DNA of 64,000 bases from Roseobacter sp. SK209-2-6 (GCF_000169455.1 NZ_AAYC01000006.1:124001-188000); one strand, 5' to 3'; shown: positions 1 through 8,553, counted from the stretch's first letter. Notes: a model not told the origin generated them from the sequence alone. Numbers and translations: made by a program.

Positions 1-2
1 CC

Positions 3-530
3 TATCCCGCTGCGTTTCTGGAAGCCTACTATGATGCAGATCTCGCACTCCGCGATTCGACACTGCAATTCGGGTTAACCCAAAACGGTGTTACCAGCTG
101 GATCGAACTTGAAGAGCAAGGCTGGGATAACACCACATTCCTTTTGGCCAAGCAGTTTGGGATTGAAGACGGCACCTGCTTTGCCATTGAAGTTGAAGGC
201 CGCAAATCGATAGCCAGCATTTCCCACAAGACGGGGCAACAGCCGCCACAATCAGTGCTGGATCGCTGTATGGATGCCCTCAAGCTCGCGACTTTGAGCG
301 TGGCACAGGAACGACGCACTCCCTCCTACTCACAATGCACGATGGAGTATCTTGAAGCTGTTGCTGCGGGTGGATCTCTCAATGAGGTCGCCGAGACTTT
401 GGGATTAAGTTACCATGGCGCCAGGGCAAGGCGGATCAATGCACATAAAGAAATTGGTGCTAAGAATGATGCCCATGCCATTGTGATTTCAATCCGGGAG
501 GGTGTGTTCAGCCCCTATCGAACAGTATAG
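3..530 (+). CDS. LuxR-family quorum-sensing regulator (5' truncated by window)
   Basis: This is the C-terminal part of an autoinducer-binding LuxR-type transcription factor. The reading frame is open from base 3, so the start lies outside the window. About 100 residues of the ligand-binding domain tail are followed by a C-terminal helix-turn-helix of roughly 60 residues containing EVAETLGLSYHGARARRINA. That HTH is a variant of the usual LuxR type: the typical glycine and tryptophan positions before the recognition helix are absent. The stop is 58 bases upstream of a LuxI-type synthase in the same orientation, so the pair probably senses and makes an acyl-homoserine lactone. Signal specificity cannot be read from sequence. 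Confidence 0.85.
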   Translation, partial: YPAAFLEAYYDADLALRDSTLQFGLTQNGVTSWIELEEQGWDNTTFLLAKQFGIEDGTCFAIEVEGRKSIASISHKTGQQPPQSVLDRCMDALKLATLSVAQERRTPSYSQCTMEYLEAVAAGGSLNEVAETLGLSYHGARARRINAHKEIGAKNDAHAIVISIREGVFSPYRTV

Positions 531-559
531 ATAGCCTACCACACCCCTAAAGGTATTCT

Positions 560-583
560 GCTCCTACTACTCAATTTAGGAGC
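560..583 (+). promoter_or_regulatory. Hairpin covering the luxI ribosome binding site
   Basis: Two 7-base arms (560-566 and 577-583) form a perfect inverted repeat. The right arm contains the AGGAG Shine-Dalgarno sequence, six bases before the luxI ATG at 589. If transcribed, the hairpin would sequester the ribosome binding site. A regulatory role is inference. Confidence 0.4.
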
Positions 584-588
584 GAACC

Positions 589-1254
589 ATGATTTCGATA
601 GTCGGCCCCAATCCACACCAGGTTAGTTACCAGAATTTGTTGGATTTTTCCCGCCTGCGCAAGCAGGAGTTTGTTGATCGGCTTGGCTGGGATCTCACCC
701 ATACAGAATCAGCCGAATGGGACGAGTACGACAACCCTAATGCCCTCTATGCCATCGCTTATGAAAACGGCAAATGTGTTGGTGGTGCTCGTTTGCTACG
801 CACGGACAAGAATACGCCTCGCAAAGGTTCCAGTGATCTGACCTTCATGCTGGCGGATTTTCTGGCTGGTCGCCTTTCGACCAGCATGTCCGATGAGGAT
901 ATGAAAGCGACAATTTCGCCAAGTCCGGAAATCTGGGAAATGACCCGATTTGTTGGCAGCCCCAAAGTAACCAAAGCCCTGCTTGGGCATGTAAATGGCT
1001 ACCTGGCACTTCTTGGGGCTCATTCGGTCCTGACACTATCCCCACGATTGATGCCGATCGCGCTAAAACGACTGGGCTATTCTGTGAACGTGTTGAGCAA
1101 ACCCATCGAATTTGATGGCAAGGAATATGTGGCCCTGCAAACGCTGATCCAGCAGCGCTCCGTCCGGAACACACGTATTACAGCCAAAGTGCCGACCAAA
1201 CGTCTCCCAGCGGAGCATCTTCAGGCTCCTGCTGAAATCGCGGCTGTCTTATAG
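589..1254 (+). CDS. luxI: Acyl-homoserine-lactone synthase (LuxI family)
   Basis: It makes an acyl-homoserine lactone signal from S-adenosylmethionine and an acyl carrier. The protein is 221 residues, normal for the family. Invariant LuxI positions are visible: Arg24, Phe28, Trp34, Asp45, Asp48, an Arg in GGARLLRT (68-71 region), and Glu117 with Arg120 in the WEMTRF motif. The ATG at 589 is supported by AGGAG at 578-582. It follows a LuxR gene in the same orientation, a classical pair. A short inverted repeat lies just after the stop (1271-1300) without a clear T-run. The acyl chain made cannot be predicted confidently. Confidence 0.95.
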   Translation: MISIVGPNPHQVSYQNLLDFSRLRKQEFVDRLGWDLTHTESAEWDEYDNPNALYAIAYENGKCVGGARLLRTDKNTPRKGSSDLTFMLADFLAGRLSTSMSDEDMKATISPSPEIWEMTRFVGSPKVTKALLGHVNGYLALLGAHSVLTLSPRLMPIALKRLGYSVNVLSKPIEFDGKEYVALQTLIQQRSVRNTRITAKVPTKRLPAEHLQAPAEIAAVL

Positions 1255-1367
1255 CTGAAAAGCTCTCTTTCCTGGCCGTCATCTTTGCAGGTCGGCCAGG
1301 CGTATTCCCCACCCAGTAGGATATCGATCGCATTGGCAATGCCTCTACCGAGTGATGCTTCAAAGGC

Positions 1368-1505
1368 GACCCAGACCGCCAAAATCCACATGCCTAAAGC
1401 TCTCATGAACCGCGTCAACGAACCCGGAATGGCCAAGGTCGAACGCGTGGCCTGAACGCAATGGGAAAGGGAAAACTCGCTCAGTTTCTGGGTTCTGCAA
1501 CAAGG
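1368..1505 (+). mobile_element. IS5-family element remnant (3' end only)
   Basis: About 135 bases match the segment at 35003-35143, where the same sequence encodes the last residues of a decayed IS5-type transposase (MNRFYELGMAKIECVA there, MNRVNEPGMAKVERVA here) and the bases after its stop. Only the end of the transposase gene is present. It is a fossil and cannot code for a working enzyme. Confidence 0.65.
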
Positions 1506-1839
1506 TCCTGCATAGCCATCTTGAGCTACAAATTTGCCGTTCAGCACAACCATAACCGTCCCTCACTTTGGCTTGTTCGCTTGCCCGCCAAGAGCGACTG
1601 CATCGACTTTTAGCCGCACTCGTGAATCAAGCCGCCAGAGGAAGTGACTGCGATAATTTTGGCTTACGCAAGACCTTCAGGGAAGCCACAGAGGCGCCCC
1701 TCAAACAGTCTAACTAACCCCGCAAATTTGCCCCGAAACGGGAACCTCCGTTTCGCCCAGCGCATCCGGAGGCCCCATGACCTTAGCTCACATTCCAGCA
1801 GGAGCAAAGTTTGTCACCAGCGTTCAGGCTATTCGGTCA

Positions 1840-1870
1840 CCGCCCAGCCCTTTGGGCGGGGAATTTTTTT
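1840..1870 (+). terminator. Rho-independent terminator-like hairpin
   Basis: A 6-bp stem CCGCCC (1840-1845) with GGGCGG (1854-1859) is followed within five bases by a run of seven T. It lies some 590 bases after luxI with no gene between, so what it terminates is unclear. Confidence 0.45.
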
Positions 1871-2013
1871 ACAAGATGGTTCGCGAAGGCCGGATAGCTC
1901 AGCAACACCCCTATCCTGGCTCACGCCCTGCGTATTCCGTCGCTCAAATCGATGGCTTGTACGTGAATCCCAGTGACGATCAGAGTGGAGCCCAAAAAGG
2001 GGATCAAATCTCC

Positions 2014-2031
2014 CCCCAAAAAAATTTGGGG
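2014..2031 (-). terminator. Probable terminator of the tRNA-Leu gene
   Basis: A 7-bp perfect stem (2014-2020 with 2025-2031) with a 4-base loop sits 16 bases beyond the 3' end of the tRNA on its transcribed strand. Its own loop and arm form a T-run when read on the minus strand. Confidence 0.5.
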
Positions 2032-2046
2032 TTTTCGATATTTAAT

Positions 2047-2337
2047 TGGTACGGGCGGGGGGACTTGAACCCCCACGGGCTTGCGCCCCACGGATTTTCT
2101 TACCAGCTACGGCTTTCACCGCCACCCCTAGGGGCTTTGTGGTCTGGACTATCCCTTCACCCTAGCTTTCGCCTTAGGCGCTGCCCGTCTAGTCTCTACA
2201 CCTTCCCCCTTTCGGGGGCTTGGCTCGGGATTGCCATTTGACAGGTTTCCCCGAATTTGAGCAGTTCTACACCAGAGTTTCCAACCGGCGCACTCAATAA
2301 TCTAAGTCCGATGCGTCTACCATTCCGCCACGCCCGC
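2047..2337 (-). tRNA. tRNA-Leu(UAA), interrupted by a group I intron
   Basis: The 5' half at 2337-2304 has acceptor strand GCGGGCG and the leucine-type D arm ending in GGACTT. The 3' half at 2098-2047 begins AAAATCCG and carries a long variable arm, a GGGGG/CCCCC T arm and encoded CCA. Joining the halves gives the anticodon loop CTTAAAA, so the anticodon is UAA. The acceptor stem pairs over seven positions with one G-U at the end. The pair between positions 27 and 43 is a T-T mismatch. The split falls after U34, the position used by cyanobacterial tRNA-Leu introns. Confidence 0.9.
2099..2303 (-). ncRNA. Group I self-splicing intron in tRNA-Leu(UAA)
   Basis: It is 205 nt long and has no ORF. 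On the minus strand the 5' exon end ACTT pairs with GAGT eight bases into the intron, making a P1 helix with the required U-G wobble at the splice site. The intron ends in G, the omega G. Conserved core segments are visible: AGAGACTAGACGGGC (R region, P3/P7) and AAGGGATAGTCC (S region). Length and core are close to the small bacterial tRNA introns such as that of Azoarcus tRNA-Ile. Splicing is expected from family knowledge but not shown here. Confidence 0.9.
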
Positions 2338-2456
2338 ATCCTTGCTCCATATAGCCGAGGCGAAATCTGTCGCCAAGCGAAAATTCCAAAATTACAGAGA
2401 GATAAGAGAAAACAAGCCGGACCGGGTTTTCTGCTCCTCTCAAGGGATGACTTGCC

Positions 2457-3080
2457 TTAGATGTCTTCGCCTTGCTCTGACGGGAGTTGATCCGAAGGCG
2501 CTGCCAGCGGGCCACCTGGAACAGCCAGCCTACGCTCTGGAAGCCAAGGGTTGAGCAAGAGAGCCTCTCTCAGAGCGATCCTGGCCTCGGGGATCCGCTG
2601 GAGTCCATAGAGTGACAAGGCCCTCCCGCTATGGGCAGCCACATGACGCGGGGACAATTCTATTGCCTGCTCCAGGTCAGCTAGGGCCTGCGCGAAATCG
2701 CGTTGCAGAAAATGGACAAAAGCACGCTGGTTGTAGCCTTCGGCGTAGTTCGGACAATAAGAGATCAGCTGATCGAAATCCTCTAGCGCGCCAAGGTAAT
2801 CATAGGACGCTCTTCGGTTCATTCCCCGATCCAGGATTTCCTGAGCTTGTGCATTCGGGGCATCGGCCCAAAACGCCCACATCTGATTGGAGATCTCGAA
2901 AGCCTCCCCCTCATTCTCAGCACGCTGGACCTGTGTGATCAATGCTTCAAGCGAACCGCTATGATCTGGCGCGCCGGGGCAAGTCTCTGCTTCCGCAAAA
3001 GAAGGGGAAAGCCCCAGAAGACTGGCAAAAACAACTGCACTCACAGCCCTTAGCTTTGCCAGACGATTGCGGGGAAACAT
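2457..3080 (-). CDS. Exported tetratricopeptide-repeat protein
   Basis: The protein has a clear signal peptide (basic start, hydrophobic stretch, cleavage after a SFAEA-type site) and then about 180 residues with three TPR-like helical pairs in the second half, seen as spaced A, Y, A and P positions such as YDYLGALEDFDQLISYCPNY and the following ALADLEQAIELSP. TPR domains mediate protein contacts; the partner is unknown. Its product is predicted to be periplasmic. I chose the ATG at 3080 because it begins a good signal peptide; in-frame starts at 3110 and 3116 are possible. It is transcribed toward the tRNA-Leu gene on the same strand. Confidence 0.8.
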   Translation of the reverse strand: MFPRNRLAKLRAVSAVVFASLLGLSPSFAEAETCPGAPDHSGSLEALITQVQRAENEGEAFEISNQMWAFWADAPNAQAQEILDRGMNRRASYDYLGALEDFDQLISYCPNYAEGYNQRAFVHFLQRDFAQALADLEQAIELSPRHVAAHSGRALSLYGLQRIPEARIALREALLLNPWLPERRLAVPGGPLAAPSDQLPSEQGEDI

Positions 3081-3200
3081 ACCCTGGGGGAAAACAAAAC
3101 GCGTCACCATAAACACTATGCTGCGGCAAAAAGGTTTAATTTCAAGTCAAGTTTTAGTGTAAAATGCAGCTCAGCACCATTCAGCACCCAGTAGCGCGCC

Positions 3201-3683
3201 TTAGAAACCTCCTAATGGGCCGTCCTCTTTCACCGCCTGCATCGCCACATAGGTCGAGGTAGAGGCAACATGCGGCAGCGAGGAAATCTTCTCACCCAGC
3301 ACCTGGCGATAGGCCGTCATCGATTGCGTTCGCACCTTGAGCAGATAGTCAAAATGCGACGCCATCATATGGGCTTGCTCGATTTCAGGCACCTTGGTGA
3401 TCGCGGCGTTGAACTTGGTCAGAGCTGCCTCTCGCGTGTCGTCAAGCTTCACCTCAACAAAAGCGACATGGTCCAGACCCAGTCTGATTGGGTCCACCAA
3501 AGCCCGATACCCGGTGATCACCCCTTCGCTTTCTAGCCGACGCAGCCGCGCCTGGGTTGGAGATTTTGACAGGCCAATCCGGCGGGCCAGATCCGCTATG
3601 GAAATCCGCCCCTCTGCAGCCAACACATTGAGAATCTCCGTGTCATAGCGATCCAGCTGCACGGCACTCATTTGGACTGTCAT
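3201..3683 (-). CDS. putR: Lrp/AsnC-family regulator of proline use (PutR)
   Basis: This 160-residue Lrp/AsnC regulator has an N-terminal winged HTH (IADLARRIGLSKSPTQARLR, about 29-48) and a C-terminal RAM ligand-binding domain. It is divergent from putA with 114 bases between the starts. This arrangement is standard for PutR, which activates putA in response to proline in alphaproteobacteria. The ATG at 3683 (MTVQMSAVQLD) fits the family start; an upstream start at 3725 would add 14 unlikely residues. Assignment as PutR rests on the neighbour rather than on residues unique to it. Confidence 0.9.
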   Translation of the reverse strand: MTVQMSAVQLDRYDTEILNVLAAEGRISIADLARRIGLSKSPTQARLRRLESEGVITGYRALVDPIRLGLDHVAFVEVKLDDTREAALTKFNAAITKVPEIEQAHMMASHFDYLLKVRTQSMTAYRQVLGEKISSLPHVASTSTYVAMQAVKEDGPLGGF

Positions 3684-3797
3684 TTTCGAAACCTCGACGC
3701 AAATGAACCAAAGATTCAGAAACAAAAGTCGATTGTCCTGAATACTTCGATGTAAACTGCATCAAACGCCTATCGCAACCCATTTGGAGACCCAGGT

Positions 3798-6700
3798 ATG
3801 AGCCAGTTGAACAAATTGCGTCACCAGATTGATGCCGGAACCTATGTGGATCAGCAGGAAAAATTTCACGAACTGTACGCTATGGCTGCACTGAGTGAGG
3901 CTGACCGGAAAAAGATCTCCGCCAATGCGGCAGCCCTGGTGCGCGATATTCGCGGCCATTCAAGCCCCGGTTTGATGGAGGTTTTCCTTGCGGAATATGG
4001 GCTATCCACTGATGAGGGCGTTGCCCTGATGTGCCTGGCCGAAGCCCTCTTGCGGGTGCCGGATGCCGATACCATCGATGCCTTGATCGAAGATAAAATC
4101 GCCCCTTCGGATTGGGGCAAGCACCTGGGCAAATCCTCGTCCTCTCTAGTCAATGCCTCAACCTGGGCCCTAATGCTGACCGGCCGGGTTCTGGACGAGG
4201 ACCGCAGCCCTGTTGGTGCCCTGCGCGGAGCCATCAAGCGGCTGGGTGAGCCAGTGATCCGTACGGCTGTTGGCCGAGCGATGAAGGAAATGGGGCGTCA
4301 GTTTGTGCTGGGCGAAACCATTGAAAGCGCCATGAAACGGGCGGCAGGTATGGAAGAAAAGGGCTATACCTATTCCTATGACATGCTGGGCGAAGCCGCG
4401 CGCACCGAAGCGGATGCAGCGCGCTACCACCTGGCCTATTCCAAAGCGATCTCGGCGATTGCAGCAGCATGCTCGAGCGACGACATCCGCAAGAACCCCG
4501 GTATTTCCATCAAGCTCTCGGCTCTGCACCCTCGCTATGAGTTGGCCCAGGAAAAGCGGGTCATGGAAGAGCTGGTCCCCCGGATCAAGGCGCTCGCCCT
4601 CTTGGCCAAGGCCGCCAAGATGGGCCTTAACATCGATGCTGAAGAAGCGGATCGCCTGTCTCTGTCGCTGGAAGTGATTGAAGAGGTCGTGGCGGATCCC
4701 GCGCTTGCAGGGTGGGACGGTTTTGGCGTGGTGGTGCAGGCCTATGGCCCCCGCACAGCCGCAGCAATTGATGCGCTATATGCAATGGCAGAAAAATATG
4801 ACCGCCGCTTTATGGTTCGCCTGGTCAAGGGCGCGTATTGGGACACCGAAGTCAAACTTGCCCAGGTCGAAGGTGTCGATGGTTTCCCAGTCTATACCAA
4901 CAAGGCCCTGACCGATGTCTCCTATATTGCCAATGCGCGCAAACTTCTGGGCTTGACGGACCGGATTTATCCTCAGTTTGCCACCCATAATGCCCATACG
5001 GTCAGCGCCATACTGCATATGGCCGAAGACAAGGAGGCCTATGAGTTCCAACGCCTCCACGGTATGGGGGAAACCCTGCACAATATGGTGTTGGAGCAGA
5101 ACCAGACCCGTTGCCGGATTTACGCCCCTGTCGGTGCGCATCGTGACCTTCTGGCCTATCTGGTGCGCCGTCTTCTGGAGAATGGTGCCAACTCTTCCTT
5201 TGTGAACCAGATCGTGGACGAAAACGTCTCACCCAGCATTGTAGCGGCGGATCCCTTTGTCGCGGCCTCTGATTGTGCGAACCAGATCCCGACAGGCCCT
5301 GATCTGTATGCTCCGGAACGTCCAAATTCCATCGGCTTCGATCTGGGTCACGCCCCGACACTGGAACGTATTGAGGCGGCCCGCGCCTCTTGGCGGCGCA
5401 TGCGCTGGGAGGTGACTCCTCTGCTGGCTGGCGAGGCGGAGCCGGAAGCGGCGGAAGATGTGACCAATCCCGCCGATCTCTCGGTCACTGGCAAGGTCTC
5501 ACCCTCCTCCGCTGCTGATGTGGAACTCGCGCTTGCCTCTGCCGCCCCCTGGGATGCCCCTGCCGCTGAGCGCGCAGAGATTTTGAACCGGGCTGCCGAC
5601 CTCTATGAGCAGAATTTCGGAGAGCTTTTTGCAATCCTGGCACGCGAAGCAGGCAAGAGCATCCCGGATGCGGTGGCCGAACTTCGCGAGGCGGTGGATT
5701 TCCTGCGGTACTACGCGGCCCGCATTCCGGATGCACCGGCCGCAGGCACCTTTACCTGCATTTCGCCATGGAACTTCCCTTTGGCAATCTTCTCTGGCCA
5801 GGTCGCCGCAGCGCTGGCCTGCGGCAATGCAGTCCTTGCCAAACCCGCAGAGCAGACGCCGATCATCGCATTCCGTGCAATCTCCCTTCTGCACGAAGCC
5901 GGAGTACCCCGTGCGGCCCTGCAGCTGCTGCCCGGTCGCGGATCCAAGATCGGGGGCGCTCTGACAGGTGATCCGCGCGTGAACGGTGTTGCCTTTACTG
6001 GCTCTACCGCCACGGCCCTGCGCATTCGTAGCACCATGGCCGAGAACCTTCAGCCCGGCGCGCCCCTGATCGCTGAGACAGGTGGTTTGAACGCCATGAT
6101 CGTCGACAGCACAGCCCTGCCCGAACAGGCCGTCCAATCCGTGATCGAAAGCGCCTTCCAGTCCGCAGGACAGCGTTGCTCCGCTCTGCGGTGCCTCTAC
6201 CTGCAAGAGGATATCGCCGATGACGTGCTGACCATGCTGGAAGGCGCGATGGACCTGCTGAACCTCGGCGATCCATGGCATTTGTCCACGGACAGCGGCC
6301 CGGTCATCGACGCCAATGCTCGCGCAGGCATTCTCGCCCATATCGACCAGGCACGCAGTGACGGTCGCGTCCTCAAAGAGTTGCGACCACCACAGGGCGG
6401 CACCTTTGTCGCTCCGACCCTGATCGAAGTCTCCGGGATTGGAGATCTGAAAGAAGAAATCTTTGGGCCTGTACTGCATGTGGCGCGTTTCAAATCCCAG
6501 GATCTCGACCGGGTGATCAGCGGCATCAACGCAACGGGCTATGGGCTGACCTTTGGTCTGCACACCCGGATTGATGACCGGGTGCAATATGTCTGCGACA
6601 AGGTCCATGCCGGCAATATCTATGTCAATCGCAACCAGATCGGAGCAATCGTCGGGAGCCAGCCCTTTGGTGGTGAAGGCCTTTCCGGCACCGGCCCCAA

Positions 6701-7205
6701 GGCGGGTGGCCCCAATTATCTGGCCCGCTATTGCGCGCCGGATCGTCAGAAAAGCAAAGAGAGCTGGGGCAACACGATTGCTGATCTCCCCGGTGAAAGC
6801 GGCATCCCCGGTCGTCCGGTCACAACCTCCCTGCCCGGCCCAACAGGCGAATCCAATCGCCTGACCACCTCTGCCCGCCCGCCACTTCTGTGCATGGGAC
6901 CCGGTCCTGAGGTTGCAGCGGCACAGGCCAAAGAAGTGATTGGCCTGGGTGGCACCGCAATCGAAGCCCATGGCATGTTCGACCTGCACCGGTTGGAATT
7001 CATCCAAGGTATCGCCGGGGTCCTATGGTGGGGGGATGAACTGACCGGGCGTGAGATTGAGCGCACGCTGGCCAAGCGTGACGGTGCGATCCTGCCCCTG
7101 ATCCCAGGCCACCCGGATCGTGCGCGCGTTCTGGCAGAACGGCATGTCTGCGTCGACACAACGGCTGCTGGCGGCAATGCCTCGCTGCTGGGTGGAGCTG
7201 GCTAG
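3798..7205 (+). CDS. putA: Bifunctional proline dehydrogenase / P5C dehydrogenase PutA
   Basis: It oxidises proline to glutamate in two steps, FAD-dependent then NAD-dependent. At 1135 residues it is a full-length bifunctional PutA without the N-terminal ribbon-helix-helix DNA-binding domain of the E. coli type, which agrees with a separate PutR regulator. The proline dehydrogenase barrel covers roughly residues 60-480 and includes RLVKGAYWDTE near 340. The aldehyde dehydrogenase part covers about 560-980, with AETGGLN and the catalytic cysteine in SAGQRCSALR near 793. A C-terminal extension follows. The enzyme is expected to be peripherally bound to the inner membrane. The minus-strand ORF opposite it is a shadow. 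Confidence 0.97.
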   Translation: MSQLNKLRHQIDAGTYVDQQEKFHELYAMAALSEADRKKISANAAALVRDIRGHSSPGLMEVFLAEYGLSTDEGVALMCLAEALLRVPDADTIDALIEDKIAPSDWGKHLGKSSSSLVNASTWALMLTGRVLDEDRSPVGALRGAIKRLGEPVIRTAVGRAMKEMGRQFVLGETIESAMKRAAGMEEKGYTYSYDMLGEAARTEADAARYHLAYSKAISAIAAACSSDDIRKNPGISIKLSALHPRYELAQEKRVMEELVPRIKALALLAKAAKMGLNIDAEEADRLSLSLEVIEEVVADPALAGWDGFGVVVQAYGPRTAAAIDALYAMAEKYDRRFMVRLVKGAYWDTEVKLAQVEGVDGFPVYTNKALTDVSYIANARKLLGLTDRIYPQFATHNAHTVSAILHMAEDKEAYEFQRLHGMGETLHNMVLEQNQTRCRIYAPVGAHRDLLAYLVRRLLENGANSSFVNQIVDENVSPSIVAADPFVAASDCANQIPTGPDLYAPERPNSIGFDLGHAPTLERIEAARASWRRMRWEVTPLLAGEAEPEAAEDVTNPADLSVTGKVSPSSAADVELALASAAPWDAPAAERAEILNRAADLYEQNFGELFAILAREAGKSIPDAVAELREAVDFLRYYAARIPDAPAAGTFTCISPWNFPLAIFSGQVAAALACGNAVLAKPAEQTPIIAFRAISLLHEAGVPRAALQLLPGRGSKIGGALTGDPRVNGVAFTGSTATALRIRSTMAENLQPGAPLIAETGGLNAMIVDSTALPEQAVQSVIESAFQSAGQRCSALRCLYLQEDIADDVLTMLEGAMDLLNLGDPWHLSTDSGPVIDANARAGILAHIDQARSDGRVLKELRPPQGGTFVAPTLIEVSGIGDLKEEIFGPVLHVARFKSQDLDRVISGINATGYGLTFGLHTRIDDRVQYVCDKVHAGNIYVNRNQIGAIVGSQPFGGEGLSGTGPKAGGPNYLARYCAPDRQKSKESWGNTIADLPGESGIPGRPVTTSLPGPTGESNRLTTSARPPLLCMGPGPEVAAAQAKEVIGLGGTAIEAHGMFDLHRLEFIQGIAGVLWWGDELTGREIERTLAKRDGAILPLIPGHPDRARVLAERHVCVDTTAAGGNASLLGGAG

Positions 7206-7269
7206 GGTATCCAACCCAAAAGCTCCCTTGCCCCTTGACGCTGGGCTGAAACAAGCCCAGCGTCAAACC

Positions 7270-8040
7270 ATGTTTCCAGTGCGTGATCACAATCCTTCCG
7301 GGCGGGTGCCCTATGTTCTCTACGGGCTCATCGCAAGCAATATCCTCGCCTATCTGTACTATAGCTACGCCTATAGCAGCCCTTTTGAGCTGGCCCATTT
7401 CTACCAGGCCTATGCCATCATTCCGGCCCATGTCACCACAAGTGGCGATGGCCAATCCCTGCTCAGCTCCATTTTTGTCCATGCAGGTTTGATGCATCTG
7501 GCGGGCAATATGCTTTTCCTCTGGATCTTTGGCGACAACATGGAAGAGGAGATGGGGCATATCCCCTTCCTGCTGTTCTATCTCGCCAGCGGCATCGGCG
7601 CCGGTTTGATCCACGTCTGGAGTGCGCCGAATTCGCTTGTACCAACCGTAGGCGCCTCTGGCGCGATTGCCGGGGTGATGGGAGGCTATTTGTTGCTTTT
7701 CCCAAAAGCCAAGGTCGATATCTTGCTGTTCCTGATCGTCTATTTCCGAATAATCACAATTCCTGCATTCATCATGCTGGGCCTCTGGTTTGTCATCCAG
7801 TTCATTGGAGGCATCGGGTCCAGCCCTGAGCAAGGTGGGGTGGCCTATTGGGCACATGCGGGAGGGTTTGTTGTCGGGCTCATACTGACCATTCCTTTGT
7901 GGTTGCTCAGGGGTGGTCCGGCGTTCTGGAATGAAACGGATGGATCCCCTCCCTATCCGGGGAATGAATATACCTACAGCGCCAGCCACATCCCAAAACT
8001 ACCGCGTAAACGACGTTCGCCTGGGCCCTGGGGTAAATAG
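7270..8040 (+). CDS. Rhomboid-family intramembrane serine protease
   Basis: This 256-residue inner membrane protein has about six hydrophobic segments. The rhomboid catalytic dyad is intact: Ser130 in GASGAIAG and His196 in YWAHAGGF. The N-terminal HLAGNMLFLWIFGDN stretch, with the helix-2 His/Asn positions, is also typical. The ATG at 7270 starts with MFPVRDHNPSGR, the usual opening of the family, so the in-frame upstream extension inside putA is discarded. It lies 64 bases after putA on the same strand; co-transcription is possible but no functional link is evident. Substrates are unknown. Confidence 0.92.
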   Translation: MFPVRDHNPSGRVPYVLYGLIASNILAYLYYSYAYSSPFELAHFYQAYAIIPAHVTTSGDGQSLLSSIFVHAGLMHLAGNMLFLWIFGDNMEEEMGHIPFLLFYLASGIGAGLIHVWSAPNSLVPTVGASGAIAGVMGGYLLLFPKAKVDILLFLIVYFRIITIPAFIMLGLWFVIQFIGGIGSSPEQGGVAYWAHAGGFVVGLILTIPLWLLRGGPAFWNETDGSPPYPGNEYTYSASHIPKLPRKRRSPGPWGK

Positions 8041-8154
8041 GTAAAAGGAAGCTAGCAGATCTGACTCATTCAATCGGGGCAGCGGCAACTGCTATGCCCC
8101 TGATTATGACCAGTCCCGATCTGGCAAAGAGCGACTATGAAGAAGGAAACTAAG

Positions 8155-8487
8155 ATGTCTGTTCTTGTTTTTGCGCTTACCACCCCCAACCCAAATGACA
8201 TCGAAGCGCTGAACATATATATCGGCACCACCAAACCTCTGCTCGAAGAGGTTGGCGCTGAAATTATCCAAGGATTTGAGATTTCTCAAACAATTGTGGG
8301 TGAAGCACTGCCAGACGTGGTCACCATCGTTCGCTACCCAGACCGGGCCGCAGTTGATCGGGTCTTTGAAAGCACCGAATATCATGCGTTGCGCTCCATT
8401 CGTGAGCGCGCATTTCTAAAATACCAAATTGGGTTGGTCCTGGAACAACCAAGCCAGACCGAATTGAATTCACAACCACCCGCTTAG
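8155..8487 (+). CDS. DUF1330-family small protein
   Basis: A 110-residue protein with the ferredoxin-like alpha-beta pattern of the DUF1330/dimeric barrel group: MSVLVFALTTPNP, then a PLLEEVGAEII helix, a central VTIVRYPDRAAVDRVFESTE segment and a final YQIGLVLE strand. The function of the family is not established. The ATG at 8155 has AAGGAAA eight bases upstream; an earlier in-frame ATG at 8137 is less likely because it lies before that site. A strong terminator follows at 8505-8530. Confidence 0.75.
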   Translation: MSVLVFALTTPNPNDIEALNIYIGTTKPLLEEVGAEIIQGFEISQTIVGEALPDVVTIVRYPDRAAVDRVFESTEYHALRSIRERAFLKYQIGLVLEQPSQTELNSQPPA

Positions 8488-8504
8488 GTGACTACCAGAA
8501 AAGC

Positions 8505-8530
8505 AAAACGCGGTACTGAGACCGCGTTTT
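8505..8530. terminator. Intrinsic terminator between converging genes
   Basis: A 10-bp perfect stem (8505-8514 with 8521-8530) with a 6-base loop ends in TTTT on the plus strand and has the mirror A-run, so it can serve both the DUF1330 gene and suhB, which converge here. Confidence 0.8.
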
Positions 8531-8553
8531 GAATTCTCCAATTGTCTAGATGA

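Larger units (their letters stand above)
1255..2046. other. Long spacer with IS remnant and terminators, no intact gene
   Basis: No ORF here has a recognisable product. The spacer holds an inverted repeat after luxI (1271-1278 with 1293-1300), an IS5-family 3'-end remnant (about 1368-1505), a terminator-like hairpin at 1840-1870, and the likely terminator of the tRNA-Leu gene at 2014-2031. I see nothing recognisable in 1506-1839. Confidence 0.5.

Noticed and set aside
1777-2241. 154-residue ORF running into the tRNA-Leu locus
   Set aside because: It crosses the terminator hairpins and the intron core on the antisense strand and has no protein-like features.
2047-2337. tmRNA instead of an intron-bearing tRNA
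   Set aside because: The acceptor stem, D arm and long variable arm are those of tRNA-Leu, and no tag-peptide reading frame is present, while group I core motifs are.
5499-7007. 502-residue minus-strand ORF opposite putA
   Set aside because: It lies wholly inside the strongly conserved putA coding region, has no domain resemblance and arises from GC-rich codon shadowing.
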